Assembly (NCBI GenBank): GCA_900770635.1 | Contig: CAAGLB010000074.1 | Location: forward strand, 1-64,000 | Origin: an uncultured Alistipes sp. | GTDB taxonomy: Bacteria > Bacteroidota > Bacteroidia > Bacteroidales > Rikenellaceae | Direction of reading: 5' to 3' | Length of the DNA stretch: 64,000 bases | Shown here: piece by piece, positions 25,856 to 34,995 of the stretch | Position numbering within the stretch: the stretch's first letter is position 1 | Layout: every line of letters starts with the position of its first letter | Notes under the pieces: generated by a model | The model's database searches: none | Seen by the model: only the letters and a program-made list of their open reading frames with translations | Told to the model about the DNA's origin: nothing | Made by a program: the position numbers and the translations under genes

Positions 25856-27538
25856 CTATTTTCTATTCTTCTTAATTTCGCTTACGGCACGCTGCAACAC
25901 CTTGTCGTTAGGGTAGATGTTGTAGTAGAACGCAGCATCGCCAAGAGGCGTGTTACGACCGATATAGGCACGCAGCTGAGCCGAGATAATCGAGCGTGAG
26001 GTGGCTATATCTCTTCTGTTGCGAGCCACGCCATGACGCTCGGCATACGCCACAAAGTCATCAACGAGATTATATTTCGCAAACATCGAGTCGAGCTGCT
26101 CGAGGCTCTTAATCGAGTCAATATCAGAGCGATGGTGGTCGGTGAAGTCGAGCGTGTAGCGATACAACACGTTCATATTCCACACCTTATTGTAATATGC
26201 AGTTACGCCTATTGTGTCCATCGGGATAAATATGTCGGGCATGATGCCGCCACCGCCATACACTGTGCGGCCAGCAGGTGTGGTGTAGCGCAACGACTCG
26301 TCGAAATGTATGGAGTCGGCCGAGAAAAACTCGTTGCGGTTGAAGCGGTTGATGATGTCCATCTTGTAGCTCTCCTCGTCGCCATTGGTGTAGGGCTTCT
26401 GGATGGAGCGTCCCGTAGGTGTGTAGTAGCGAGCTACGGTAAGACGCATGGCCGAGCCATCGGCAAAAGGTATCTGCGTCTGTACCAATCCCTTGCCAAA
26501 GGTGCGACGACCGATGACCAAGCCTCTGTCGTTATCCTGAATAGCGCCCGCCAAAATCTCGCTCGACGAGGCACTAAACTCGTCGACGAGTATTACCACA
26601 TCGAGTTCAGGATATTTGCCGAGTTTGCTATACTGCCTCTGCTGCTCGCCGTAGCGATCTTCGGTATATACTATTAGCTTGCCCGTTGGCAGCAGATCGT
26701 TGGTTATGAGTATTGCTTGGTCGAGAAAACCTCCGCCGTTGCCTCGTAGGTCGATAATTAGCGACTCCATGCCCTCTTTGAGCAAGCTGTCTATAGCCTT
26801 GCGCATCTCAGCGTGTGACGTGCGAGCAAACTGCGATAGGCGCACAAAGCCGATGTTGGGATCGTGGCGAAGCATGAACGACGTCTCGATAGAGTGTAGC
26901 TCTATGGCGTCACGCTCAACGTCGACCTCGACAAGCTTATCTAAGCCATGACGTTGCAACGACAGCTTGACATGTGAGCGTCGTGGGCCACGCATGAGCT
27001 TAACCATCGAGTCCTGAGGAATCTTCTGGCCCGCAACATCACGTCCGTCGATGCGCATTATCCTGTCGCCAGCACGCAAGCCCGCCTTGTCGCTCGGGCC
27101 CTGAGGTATTACGCTTAGCACCATGATGGTGTCGGTCGAGGCGTTGAACACTATGCCTATTCCGTCGAACTCGCCCTCGAGCGACTCGTTGACCTTCTCG
27201 AAATCTTTGGCTGCGATATACTCCGAGTGGGGATCGAGTTCCGAGAGGAGCTTAGGTATGGCACGATCGTAGATGGTGTCGAGGTTGATGCTGTCGACAT
27301 AGTAGTTGCGGATGGCGCTTACGGTCTGCACCATCTTGTCGCTCAGGGTGAGATACTGCTCGAGCTTGTGTAGGTCGGCAGCATACTGCTCCACCTGGTT
27401 GCTATTCTCGGCCAGTGCACTCCACAGCTTGCTCAGGCGACCATGCTCGACGAGCATGCCCAAAAACATTGAGCACACCGCAATAGCCATGACGCCGAGG
27501 GCAACCCACGCCCTATGTCTACCTTTTCGTTCAGCCAT
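25856..27538 (-). CDS. S41 family C-terminal processing peptidase
   Basis: A 560-residue envelope protease of the CtpA/Prc family. An N-terminal membrane anchor (about 10-28) is followed by the linker domain with YYVDSINLDTIYDRAIPKLL, a PDZ domain (about 108-190, SLEGEFDGIGI then AGLRAGDRIMRIDG) and the peptidase core with RGNGGGFLDQA, the SASSSEI serine motif near 340 and the lysine motif FGKGLVQTQ near 368 (Ser/Lys dyad). The C-terminal extension after about 460 is typical of Bacteroidales members. It trims C termini of periplasmic proteins. It lies between a DUF3078 gene and a small membrane protein. Confidence 0.92.
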   Translation of the reverse strand: MAERKGRHRAWVALGVMAIAVCSMFLGMLVEHGRLSKLWSALAENSNQVEQYAADLHKLEQYLTLSDKMVQTVSAIRNYYVDSINLDTIYDRAIPKLLSELDPHSEYIAAKDFEKVNESLEGEFDGIGIVFNASTDTIMVLSVIPQGPSDKAGLRAGDRIMRIDGRDVAGQKIPQDSMVKLMRGPRRSHVKLSLQRHGLDKLVEVDVERDAIELHSIETSFMLRHDPNIGFVRLSQFARTSHAEMRKAIDSLLKEGMESLIIDLRGNGGGFLDQAILITNDLLPTGKLIVYTEDRYGEQQRQYSKLGKYPELDVVILVDEFSASSSEILAGAIQDNDRGLVIGRRTFGKGLVQTQIPFADGSAMRLTVARYYTPTGRSIQKPYTNGDEESYKMDIINRFNRNEFFSADSIHFDESLRYTTPAGRTVYGGGGIMPDIFIPMDTIGVTAYYNKVWNMNVLYRYTLDFTDHHRSDIDSIKSLEQLDSMFAKYNLVDDFVAYAERHGVARNRRDIATSRSIISAQLRAYIGRNTPLGDAAFYYNIYPNDKVLQRAVSEIKKNRK

Positions 27539-27591
27539 AATGTTACCTAAAAACAGCTCTCAATAGGAGTGCCAAAGGCTCTCAAAAGCAA

Positions 27592-28629
27592 TTACTTATT
27601 CTTAAATGTATAGGTAAGACCTACCGACAACATGCCCTGAAGCTGAAGCTCCTTTGACTCGGCATTGTTGTAGTATAGCTGGACGTAGATCTGTGTCGAG
27701 ATATACTTTGTTGCCTTGATGTCGAAGGTATTTTCCCAACGTAGCGTAGGAAGTGTCTCGCCTAACTTCTTTGTAGATAATGCTGTAATCCAACCGTAGA
27801 ACGAGTAAGCTGTTGTGCGATAGCGCAACCAGCCATTCTTGCCCCATGTCTTGTCGAAGTCGAGCTGTACTGAAAGACCACCCTCATACTTCGACTTCTT
27901 GCCCTCCAACACGCCGTAGTCCTTAGATACCTCGAGGTCGTTGCGATAGGTGGTACTCATCGCCAAAGGCGCAAGGTTGATTTTGAGAGGGAACTTGTCG
28001 GTAGGCACTATATAGGTAAAACCGACTGAGGCGTCGAGATAACCTGGTGTGAGGAAGTTAGATACACGGCCCACACCATTTTGCTTGTCGCCACGAGCCT
28101 CGTAGCCTGGTGCAAACTGAGTACGGAACTTGACGGTAGCACCATAGGTCCAGTTCTTGACCATTGTCCACTGAGGAGATGTCGATAGCGAGAGCTCGTC
28201 GACATTCTTGAACCACACAGGCTGCTGCTCGCCCTGAAGCTCAATCTTCATGTTGTTGTAGCCAAACTTTGCAGCAACTTTGTTTGTCAGCGTGAAGCGA
28301 TCCTTCTTGTATGTATGTCCGAAGTTGATGTTTGCCAAGAGCGATATGGTGTTGTCGCCCGATGCTGCCCACGAGTCGCTGAATGCTGTGAGCGAGCCAT
28401 GTAGGTTGGCCGTAAAGTCAACAGTGTTGCGCTCCTTGCGCTGCATGAGGCGCTCGGCATGACGCATAGCCTCTGTCTCGACATCTACCGACACATCGGT
28501 CTTGTTCATGTTGCTTTCGAAGGCAACAGTATCGTCGTTTTTGGCAACATTGTCGATGGTCACTTGTGCAAATAACTCATAATTAGGCAATAACGTCGCA
28601 AATAGCAAGGTTACAAAAAATCTCTTCAT
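27592..28629 (-). CDS. DUF3078 outer-membrane protein
   Basis: A 345-residue protein with a cleavable signal peptide ending in FAQ (about 22). Alternating polar/aromatic strands fill residues 85-345 and it ends in SVGLTYTFKNK, compatible with an outer-membrane beta-barrel. The text (WAASGDNTISLLANINFGHTY, then LTNKVAAKFGYN) matches the Bacteroidetes DUF3078 family, whose function is not established. First gene of the minus-strand operon, 53 nt before the S41 protease. Confidence 0.82.
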   Translation of the reverse strand: MKRFFVTLLFATLLPNYELFAQVTIDNVAKNDDTVAFESNMNKTDVSVDVETEAMRHAERLMQRKERNTVDFTANLHGSLTAFSDSWAASGDNTISLLANINFGHTYKKDRFTLTNKVAAKFGYNNMKIELQGEQQPVWFKNVDELSLSTSPQWTMVKNWTYGATVKFRTQFAPGYEARGDKQNGVGRVSNFLTPGYLDASVGFTYIVPTDKFPLKINLAPLAMSTTYRNDLEVSKDYGVLEGKKSKYEGGLSVQLDFDKTWGKNGWLRYRTTAYSFYGWITALSTKKLGETLPTLRWENTFDIKATKYISTQIYVQLYYNNAESKELQLQGMLSVGLTYTFKNK

Positions 28630-28675
28630 ATTTTATTATTTGATAGTTTGGTGGTTTGTACTAACTTATAGGCTA

Positions 28676-28713
28676 CAAAGATATAAATTTTTCAGATATT
28701 TTTCCTATCTTTG
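28676..28713. promoter_or_regulatory. Divergent promoters for DUF3078 and nfo
   Basis: Minus-strand TATCTTTG (28683-28676) faces the DUF3078 operon. Plus-strand TATCTTTG (28706-28713) lies 37 nt before nfo. The arrangement repeats the one between birA and the cyclase operon. Confidence 0.6.
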
Positions 28714-28750
28714 TACAATTAAGATTATAGAAAATTTGAATGATTAGTAT

Positions 28751-29596
28751 ATGAAATATTTTGGAGCACACGTTAGCGCATCGGGCGGTGTTGAGAATGC
28801 CGTTCGCAATGCCAAAGATATAGGGGCTACGGCGTTTGCACTCTTTACCAAGAACCAACGCCAGTGGTTAGCTCCCGAGCTTACACCAGCACAGATTGAC
28901 ACCTTTAAGCAAGCTATGGCCGAGGCGGGGTACACCGCCATGCAGGTACTTCCTCACGACAGCTACCTCATCAACCTCGGACATCCCGACGAGGATGGCC
29001 TCGAGAAGTCGCGTGAGTCGTTTTTTGAGGAGATGCATCGTTGCGAACTGCTGGGCCTCGACCGCCTAAACTTCCACCCAGGTAGCCACCTAAAACGTAT
29101 CGACGAAGAGGGCTCGCTAAGGCGTATTGCCGAGTCGATAAACATGGCCTTGGAGCGCACACAGGGTGTTACTGCTGTGTTGGAAAATACTGCTGGTCAG
29201 GGCTCTAACCTCGGTTTTAGGTTCGAACACTTGGCCTATATTATTGACCGTGTTGAGGATAAGAGCCGTGTGGGCGTATGTCTTGACACCTGCCACTCGT
29301 TTGCTGCGGGCTACGACCTACGTACTCGTGAGGCGTGCGACGCTACGTTCGAGGAGTTTGAGCGTATCGTAGGTTTTAAATATCTGCGAGGTATGCACCT
29401 TAACGACGCCATGCGTCCTCTTGGCAGCCGCATAGATCGCCACTCGCCACTTGGCGATGGCGAGATTGGCTGGGAGTGCTTTAAATATATTACCAAAGAT
29501 CCACGTTTCGACAACATCCCCCTTGTTCTTGAAACCCCCGATGAGGAGCGCTGGGCAGCAGAGATAGCTCAACTAAGGGAATTTGCAGGAATTTAA
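28751..29596 (+). CDS. nfo: Endonuclease IV (AP endonuclease)
   Basis: A 281-residue zinc-dependent AP endonuclease of base-excision repair, cutting 5' to abasic sites. Family motifs are readable: GAHVSASGG at the start, LNFHPGSHL near 115-123 (metal-binding His), LENTAGQGSNLG near 142, GVCLDTCHSFAAGYD near 175-189, HLNDAM near 214 and IPLVLETP near the end. Full length. First gene of an operon with GH53 and mntP. Confidence 0.95.
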   Translation: MKYFGAHVSASGGVENAVRNAKDIGATAFALFTKNQRQWLAPELTPAQIDTFKQAMAEAGYTAMQVLPHDSYLINLGHPDEDGLEKSRESFFEEMHRCELLGLDRLNFHPGSHLKRIDEEGSLRRIAESINMALERTQGVTAVLENTAGQGSNLGFRFEHLAYIIDRVEDKSRVGVCLDTCHSFAAGYDLRTREACDATFEEFERIVGFKYLRGMHLNDAMRPLGSRIDRHSPLGDGEIGWECFKYITKDPRFDNIPLVLETPDEERWAAEIAQLREFAGI

Positions 29597-29606
29597 TTTT
29601 AATAAT

Positions 29607-30578
29607 ATGAAAAGGGAAATTATGTTTGTGTTGGCGATGCTCATTACGGCCAACATAGTAAGTGCACAGCGAGTTGACGATAAGCCTTATGCCACAGGTG
29701 CCGATATATCGTGGTTGCAGTGGCAGGAGGATAGCGGCATACGTTTCTCGGATGGCGGTGTCGAGGGCGATGCCATCGATATTTTGCGAGATAACGGCTT
29801 TAACTACATACGTCTGCGCCTCTTTGTAAACCCTAAGTCGGAGCTCGGCTACTCGCAGCGTGATGGCTACTGCGACCTTGAACATACGCTCGCTATGGCC
29901 AAGCGTATCAAGGAGGCGGGCATGCTCTTTTTGCTCGACTTCCACTACTCGGACAACTGGGCCGATCCTGGCAAGCAGATTATGCCTCAGGCATGGCAGA
30001 CGTTGAGCTACGAGGAGGTGTGCCAGGAGGTTTACAACCACACAAAAGCTACGCTCGAGGCTCTTGTCGCGCAGGGCACAGCACCAGACATGGTGCAGGT
30101 GGGCAACGAGATAAGCAATGGCATGTTGTGGCCTTATGGCTCTGTGCGCCACTCGTTTAGTGGCTTGTGTGGCTTGTTGAAGGAGGGTGTGCGTGCTGTG
30201 CGTGAGGTTACACCAAATGCCGAGATCATGCTTCATGTAGCCTTGGGTGGCCAGGCCGAGGAGTCGGAGCGTTTCTTCGATGCTATGGCCGAGTATGGCG
30301 TGGAGTACGACTTGATTGGTCAGTCGTATTATCCCGAGTGGCATGGCACGTTAGAGGAGCTCGAGGCCAACCTTAGGGCTATGGCCAAGCGCTATAAGAA
30401 GCCGCTTATTGTTGTTGAGTATCGCGACCATTTTCTTGCTATTGATAGCATAGTACGCTCGTTGCCTCGAGGTCTTGGTCGTGGCACATTTATCTGGGAG
30501 GCTACGTCGCCACAGTGGGGCAAGCTCTTCGACGAGAAGGGCGCTGCTACAGCGGCTCTCGATGATTATAATCGCTAA
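29607..30578 (+). CDS. GH53 endo-beta-1,4-galactanase
   Basis: A 323-residue secreted glycosidase expected to cut beta-1,4-galactan of pectic arabinogalactan. The signal peptide ends near VSAQ (about residue 16-19). The (beta/alpha)8 barrel shows GADISWLQW at the N terminus, the acid/base Glu168 in QVGNEISNG and the nucleophile Glu271 in IVVEYRD. I chose the ATG at 29607, 10 nt after nfo; an earlier in-frame start would sit inside nfo and break the signal peptide. The association with nfo and mntP is probably only co-transcription. Confidence 0.88.
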   Translation: MKREIMFVLAMLITANIVSAQRVDDKPYATGADISWLQWQEDSGIRFSDGGVEGDAIDILRDNGFNYIRLRLFVNPKSELGYSQRDGYCDLEHTLAMAKRIKEAGMLFLLDFHYSDNWADPGKQIMPQAWQTLSYEEVCQEVYNHTKATLEALVAQGTAPDMVQVGNEISNGMLWPYGSVRHSFSGLCGLLKEGVRAVREVTPNAEIMLHVALGGQAEESERFFDAMAEYGVEYDLIGQSYYPEWHGTLEELEANLRAMAKRYKKPLIVVEYRDHFLAIDSIVRSLPRGLGRGTFIWEATSPQWGKLFDEKGAATAALDDYNR

Positions 30579-30589
30579 GAGGAAAAGAT

Positions 30590-31147
30590 ATGGGAATCTT
30601 TGAAATGATAGTTTTGGGCTTTGGCTTGGCTATGGATGCTACGGCAGTATCTATTGGCAAGGGCCTTAATGTCAAGCGTGTTGAGCTGTCGCACGTGCTT
30701 AAAGTTGGCTTGTGGTTTGGTGGCTTCCAGGCTCTTATGCCTATTGTTGGCTATCTGCTTGCCACGCAGTTTGCAGGCATCGTCGTGGGTGTCGACCATT
30801 GGATAGCCTTCGGCCTGCTTGTCCTTATTGGTCTTAACATGCTGCGTGAGGCAATATGGGGTGAGGAGGAGAGCCTCGATAGCGACTTTGGTGTGCGAAC
30901 TATGGTTCTCATGGCTGTGGCAACAAGCATCGATGCCTTAGCTGTGGGTGTGTCGTTTGCGTTCATTCATGCCAATGTATGGATAGCATCGTCAATCATT
31001 GGCGTTGTTACCTTTGCGCTCTCGGCCTTAGGACTATATCTCGGTCGTAAGATAGGCTCGCATATTGGCTCAAAGGCTGGTATCTTAGGCGGCTTGGTGC
31101 TTATCGGCATCGGCATAAAGATTCTTATCGAGCACCTTGGCCATTAG
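30590..31147 (+). CDS. mntP: Putative manganese efflux pump MntP
   Basis: A 185-residue inner-membrane protein with six hydrophobic segments and the two MntP/DUF204 repeats: GLAMDATAVSIGKGL near residue 12 and ATSIDALAVGVSFAF near 109, whose aspartates are essential in E. coli MntP. Length fits the family (about 190). It is expected to export excess Mn2+. Promoter and any Mn riboswitch are absent here; it follows GH53 by 11 nt. Confidence 0.9.
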   Translation: MGIFEMIVLGFGLAMDATAVSIGKGLNVKRVELSHVLKVGLWFGGFQALMPIVGYLLATQFAGIVVGVDHWIAFGLLVLIGLNMLREAIWGEEESLDSDFGVRTMVLMAVATSIDALAVGVSFAFIHANVWIASSIIGVVTFALSALGLYLGRKIGSHIGSKAGILGGLVLIGIGIKILIEHLGH

Positions 31148-31169
31148 GCCGTTGTGTGTGCAAAAAATA

Positions 31170-31207
31170 GTATTGGGAGGTTTAGTGTAAGCCTCCCAAT
31201 ATTTTTT
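31170..31207. terminator. Bidirectional terminator after mntP
   Basis: A 15-bp stem (31170-31184 with 31188-31202, loop GTG) is followed by TTTTT on the plus strand and preceded by A6 for the minus strand. The stem includes the last codons and stop of the convergent gene at 31182. Confidence 0.85.
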
Positions 31208-31469
31208 GAACATAAGCCACCACCCTGCGATATAGCACCTCGAATGTGGCACTCACATCGTAAACCGTGTCGAGGCGGCGGTGCCATGTTCTTAGGGTGT
31301 GGCGTATCGAGCCTATATATAGCCCCAGGGCAATCAACACATGGAGCAAACCAACTATGAGCATCGCCACAATCAGCGAGCCTGTGAGCTCGGCAAGCGC
31401 CACCACCAAAGCTCCACTCAGGAACATAAGCCCGAGGAGCGCCACGACAACAAACAGTAGCATCGTCAT
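31182..31469 (-). CDS. Small two-helix membrane protein (holin-X/DUF1469-like)
   Basis: A 95-residue protein with two hydrophobic segments (about 3-28 and 30-55) and a basic amphipathic C-terminal half. The layout resembles small holin-X or DUF1469-like envelope proteins often found next to YtxH genes in Bacteroidetes; I do not recognise it firmly. It follows the YtxH gene by 30 nt on the same strand. Confidence 0.65.
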   Translation of the reverse strand: MTMLLFVVVALLGLMFLSGALVVALAELTGSLIVAMLIVGLLHVLIALGLYIGSIRHTLRTWHRRLDTVYDVSATFEVLYRRVVAYVQKILGGLH

Positions 31470-31499
31470 AATTCGAATCGCAGGTTAGGTGGTTTGCTG

Positions 31500-31685
31500 T
31501 TATTTAGCCTCGTTCTCGCACTTGCAGCCAAAGTCGGCACGCATGCGAGCCTCAGCCTCGCTCATGGCATCACGAATCTTGTGACGAAGCTCCTTACCCG
31601 ATGTTGGGGTTACGAGTACTGCTACCATAGCTCCGACAAGGGCACCACCCAAAGCCGAGAGCAGACATAATGAAGAGTGTTTCAT
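31500..31685 (-). CDS. YtxH domain small protein
   Basis: A 61-residue protein with an N-terminal glycine/alanine-rich hydrophobic segment (LGGALVGAMVAVLVTPTSG) followed by KELRHKIRDAM. This is the hallmark of the YtxH/gas-vesicle-like family: one membrane helix, then a LxxPxSGxxxR turn. Its function is not established; members are linked to envelope stress in some Firmicutes. First gene of a two-gene minus-strand operon. Confidence 0.75.
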   Translation of the reverse strand: MKHSSLCLLSALGGALVGAMVAVLVTPTSGKELRHKIRDAMSEAEARMRADFGCKCENEAK

Positions 31686-31763
31686 AGTACGTAAATTTTA
31701 AAGTTGTACATCTCTTCAGCTAACAAAACACAAGCCATAGTTACTACTAACGTAAAAAAATAG

Positions 31764-31771
31764 TAACTTTG
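31764..31771 (+). promoter_or_regulatory. -7 box just before the SLOG gene
   Basis: TAACTTTG matches TAnnTTTG and ends 4 nt before the GTG start at 31776. With usual spacing, transcription would begin at or a few bases after the start codon. Confidence 0.55.
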
Positions 31772-31775
31772 CGGG

Positions 31776-32267
31776 GTGAATATCGGTAGTCTACATACAA
31801 TCGCATTTACGGGACATCGCTCCTATTGCCGCCGCCACGATAGTGCTATTGAGGCCGAGGTTGAGAGACTATATGCTCTTGGTGCACGACGATTTCGTGT
31901 GGGCATGGCCGAGGGCTTCGACCTTGCTGTGGCGTGTGTGGTGTTGCATGTGTCTGAGAGTAAGCCTGATATTGAGATCGAGCTGTTTGTGCCCTGGCCC
32001 GACTTCCCGTCAATATTTAGTTCTGCCAATCGCCGTATATATGATCTCGTCGTTGGGCAAGCTGCTGCGTTGCACTATGTGTCATCGGAGTACCATGTTG
32101 GTGTATTTCAGGCACGCAACGAGGCTATGGTCGATGGTGCCGATTTGGTTGTAGCATGGTGGAATGGGCGGCCAAGTGGCACGGCCAACACTGTGCGCTA
32201 TGCCCATAAGATAGGTTGCCCCGTAAAAAATATTTATGATTATCAGCAACTCGAACTCGACATATAA
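31776..32267 (+). CDS. SLOG-family (DprA/DUF1273-like) Rossmann protein
   Basis: A 163-residue protein starting with TIAFTGHRSY, followed by GMAEGFDLAVA near residue 43 and ADLVVAWWNGRPSGTANTVRYA near 127. These glycine-rich loops are characteristic of SLOG nucleotide- or nucleotide-derivative-binding Rossmann folds (DUF1273/YspA group). No effector domain is fused and no defence gene is adjacent, so its role is unknown. The only plausible start is the GTG at 31776; the next methionine would remove the GHR loop. The promoter position suggests a very short or absent leader. Confidence 0.75.
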   Translation: MNIGSLHTIAFTGHRSYCRRHDSAIEAEVERLYALGARRFRVGMAEGFDLAVACVVLHVSESKPDIEIELFVPWPDFPSIFSSANRRIYDLVVGQAAALHYVSSEYHVGVFQARNEAMVDGADLVVAWWNGRPSGTANTVRYAHKIGCPVKNIYDYQQLELDI

Positions 32268-32306
32268 ACAACTAACCGACTCTCGAAAGAGTCGGTTAGT
32301 TGTTTT
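32267..32306 (+). terminator. Perfect 17-bp terminator after the SLOG gene
   Basis: The arm at 32267-32283 pairs without mismatch with 32288-32304 around a CGAA loop and is followed by TTTT within TTGTTTTATAG. Confidence 0.85.
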
Positions 32307-32325
32307 ATAGGCGAATAATTGCTAA

Positions 32326-33759
32326 TTACTCCTCACCTCGCAGTCGCTCAAATGTCGCAACTTCGACATCAGCTTCGGTAGCGGCTGGCTCAACGGGAAT
32401 GACAAACCCTGATGGCACACCATCCTGAGGCGCTATGCTCTCGGTTGTAGCCTCCTTTGTTGTTGGCGTAGTGGGCCATACGGCAGGCTTAACAACGCCA
32501 AACATGAGCCACGCAATGAGAAATGTGACGACGATGTTAAATGCCTGAGTACCAAGGAACGAGAATAGTATGTTGCGGTTCTCGCGTGACACAATATCCT
32601 TTAAGCGAGTGTCCATGCCGATGCACACGAACGACAACGAGAAGAAGAATGTCGAGAAGTTCTTGGCCATAGCTGTCTCGATTATCTTGCCACTGTTGTT
32701 GAGCGTAAGCAGCCCGTTGGTCTGCAATATGCTGAATAGTGCCGAGGCGAGAACAAAGCCGAGGATAAACTTCGGAAACTTCTCCCACACGATGCCCAGC
32801 GATGGGCGCTGCATGCCACCTCCTTCGCCCGAGCGTGCCGAGAGATACAAGGCGATGAAGAATGCCACAACGCCGATAAGCACATTCTGTGTAGCCTTAA
32901 CGACGATAGCCGTTTTCTGAGCTATGTCGCCCGCCATCTCCGACGAAGCACCCACACCCGATGTGGTGTCGATAGTGCCACCAATCCATGCACCAGTAAT
33001 CTCGCTCTGTATCGTAGGATCGTCGGTCAAGAGCGGCACAATCATAGATGCCAACCAAGGCATAAGGTAGATCATCGGCACAACAACGATGAGCACCACC
33101 GAGGTGATATACGAGAGATACTTCTTCTCAGTACCTGCAACACCCGCCGCTGTGATACATGCAGACACACCGCATATCGAGCAGCCGCTTGCAAGGGTCA
33201 TTGCCGTAGCACGCTCAACCTTGAGTTTGCGAGCGAGCCAGTAGCCGAAGAACCAGACAACGGCAACAACGATAACTGCCTGAATAAGGCCCGCAGCGCC
33301 CGACTTCATAACATCGGAGAAGAGCACCGTAGCACCAAGGCATACAACGCCTATCTTGATGAAGAATTCGCCCTGAATGGCTGGCTTAAGCCACTCGGGA
33401 ATGTGAAATAGGTTGCGAATGATAAGTCCGAAGATTACCGAGAAGAAAACCGCCTCGAAGCCGTAGTACTTCACAGCGTCGATCTTGGCTATCCACTGAG
33501 CAAGAAGAGCAATCAAAAACACAACGATAAACGATGGTATAATACCCTTTACCGACCTATTTAACAGACGGTTACCTACGTACAATAGCACAAAGGCTAT
33601 TATGAAGAATACAGCGATGTCGAACCATGCTCCAAGCTCGGTGAGGTCTGCCGAAATCTTGACACCACCACCGGGGAGCAGCGATGACAAGGCCGCAAAT
33701 GCAATGAGGGGGATACTCAGAAAAGTAGTTACCCAGTCTTCGGTTAAAAACTTTTTCAT
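32326..33759 (-). CDS. YeiH family putative sulfate exporter
   Basis: A 477-residue inner-membrane transporter of the UPF0324/YeiH family with about ten to eleven hydrophobic segments. Family marks include KIGVVCLGATVLFSDV near 135, LASGCSICGVSACITAA near 190 and GAWIGGTIDTTSGVGA near 255. The C-terminal 60 residues form a soluble acidic, proline-rich tail (TPTTKEATTESIAPQDG) longer than in E. coli YeiH. The family is annotated as a sulfate exporter, but the substrate is poorly established. It lies 17 nt downstream of the porin gene. Confidence 0.87.
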   Translation of the reverse strand: MKKFLTEDWVTTFLSIPLIAFAALSSLLPGGGVKISADLTELGAWFDIAVFFIIAFVLLYVGNRLLNRSVKGIIPSFIVVFLIALLAQWIAKIDAVKYYGFEAVFFSVIFGLIIRNLFHIPEWLKPAIQGEFFIKIGVVCLGATVLFSDVMKSGAAGLIQAVIVVAVVWFFGYWLARKLKVERATAMTLASGCSICGVSACITAAGVAGTEKKYLSYITSVVLIVVVPMIYLMPWLASMIVPLLTDDPTIQSEITGAWIGGTIDTTSGVGASSEMAGDIAQKTAIVVKATQNVLIGVVAFFIALYLSARSGEGGGMQRPSLGIVWEKFPKFILGFVLASALFSILQTNGLLTLNNSGKIIETAMAKNFSTFFFSLSFVCIGMDTRLKDIVSRENRNILFSFLGTQAFNIVVTFLIAWLMFGVVKPAVWPTTPTTKEATTESIAPQDGVPSGFVIPVEPAATEADVEVATFERLRGEE

Positions 33760-33776
33760 AAGCGACGATGGTTCGA

Positions 33777-34787
33777 TTAGAATATTGCTGACACAAGGAG
33801 ATTTACGCCTGGAGTATTGCGCTTCTGCGCATGGTTGAGCGTGTATGACGCATTGAGCTGAAGGCGAATGAAGCTATATGGCTTGTAGGCAGCGCCAAGC
33901 GTAATACGCTCCTCGTTGAGGATGTTAGCCTCGTCACGGATAAACTCATAGCGTGCTGCCAACGACCAAGGTTTCTCGAAGTGGTAGCCACCCAACGCAT
34001 AGAAAGCATTTGTGCGATTGCCGCCAAAGTGTGCCTGAGCAAATTCCGAGCGAGCTACCCAGTGGCGTGAGCTGTACCATGCACCTACCGACCAGCGTGG
34101 AGCCTTCATATAGAGGTTGTTGTTGTGGTTTACCTCCGAATACATATACGATGCCGACAACGACAACTCCTTGATTGGCTTAACAGTGATGCGGCCTACA
34201 AAGTCCTTCGACGAGTTGTTGTCCTTGGTGTTGATGCCAGCGCCGTTGTAGATACCTACATTATAATTAATAAGGTTGTAGCCCTCACGCTCGATAAATC
34301 CACCATAGAGCTGAGCACCCATGTCACGACCTGTTGCGCCGCCTATGCCGTCATACTTAGCGTGGTTACGAGTGAGATATACGGTGAGGTATGAGTACTC
34401 GATAAACTCAAATGTCGTAGGGCCGCAAAGCTCGTTCTCCATTGCAAATGGGAGCTTGAACTGTCCCAACTGCACATTGAGCTCGTTAAGAGGCTTGTAG
34501 CGGAAATAGAGGTCGCAAATCTTTGGTGAGCCAGCCATGTCCACCTGAAGACGATAGTCCATCTTCTCCTGGAGGAAGTCGCCCGTAAGGCTCAGACGTG
34601 CACGCTTGATGTAGAAGAATGTCGAGGGATCGTTGGCCTCGTTCCACTCGAATCCTGCCTGCAAATATCCTGTTAGGCGCAAATGCTTGTCGGCAAATGA
34701 CTTAACTTTGTCTGTCGATGACTGAGCCTCAGCCGTGAAGCATACGGCAGCAGCAACAATAATAAGAAGTAAAGTTCGTAGTTTCAT
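33777..34787 (-). CDS. OprO/OprP-type porin
   Basis: A 336-residue outer-membrane beta-barrel. The signal peptide ends at TAEAQS (about 21). LTGYLQAGFEWNEANDPSTF at the start, then LQVDMAGSPKICDLYFRYKP and LGQFKLPFAMENE, match the phosphate-selective porin O and P family as seen in Bacteroidetes. The last strand ends in phenylalanine (LLVSAIF), as expected for Bam-dependent insertion. Co-transcription with the YeiH gene suggests a shared anion-transport role; this is inference. Confidence 0.85.
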   Translation of the reverse strand: MKLRTLLLIIVAAAVCFTAEAQSSTDKVKSFADKHLRLTGYLQAGFEWNEANDPSTFFYIKRARLSLTGDFLQEKMDYRLQVDMAGSPKICDLYFRYKPLNELNVQLGQFKLPFAMENELCGPTTFEFIEYSYLTVYLTRNHAKYDGIGGATGRDMGAQLYGGFIEREGYNLINYNVGIYNGAGINTKDNNSSKDFVGRITVKPIKELSLSASYMYSEVNHNNNLYMKAPRWSVGAWYSSRHWVARSEFAQAHFGGNRTNAFYALGGYHFEKPWSLAARYEFIRDEANILNEERITLGAAYKPYSFIRLQLNASYTLNHAQKRNTPGVNLLVSAIF

Positions 34788-34813
34788 CTTTAGTTGTATT
34801 TAAAATTTTGGCG

Positions 34814-34821
34814 CAAAGATA
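34814..34821 (-). promoter_or_regulatory. -7 box of the porin-YeiH operon
   Basis: Minus-strand TATCTTTG (34821-34814) lies 27 nt before the porin ATG. The -33 position 19 nt upstream reads TTTT. Confidence 0.65.
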
Positions 34822-34875
34822 ACAATTTTTAGTTACATTTAAAAATAGTACAAATACCTAAATCGGCTATCGCCT

Positions 34876-34995
34876 AAAAAATGGGGCAAACCCGAAGATT
34901 TGCCCCGCCTCCCTAAACAACGGGAGATACCCAATAAAAACTAAAAAGATTCTCTATCTACAAATATATGGCCGCAAACAAACGGCCGATTTTCA
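34876..34995 (-). ncRNA. Candidate small RNA in the porin/RIC intergenic region
   Basis: On the minus strand a classic terminator (GGGGCAAA at 34906-34899 with TTTGCCCC at 34890-34883, then ATTTTTT) follows no reading frame. Upstream of it are a CTCCC/GGGAG hairpin (about 34925-34910) and a GGCCG/CGGCC hairpin (about 34987-34970). TATATTTG at 34968-34961 fits a -7 box, which would give an RNA of about 80 nt; CATCTTTG at 35008-35001 is an alternative giving about 120 nt. No ORF of useful length is present. I do not recognise the family. Confidence 0.4.
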
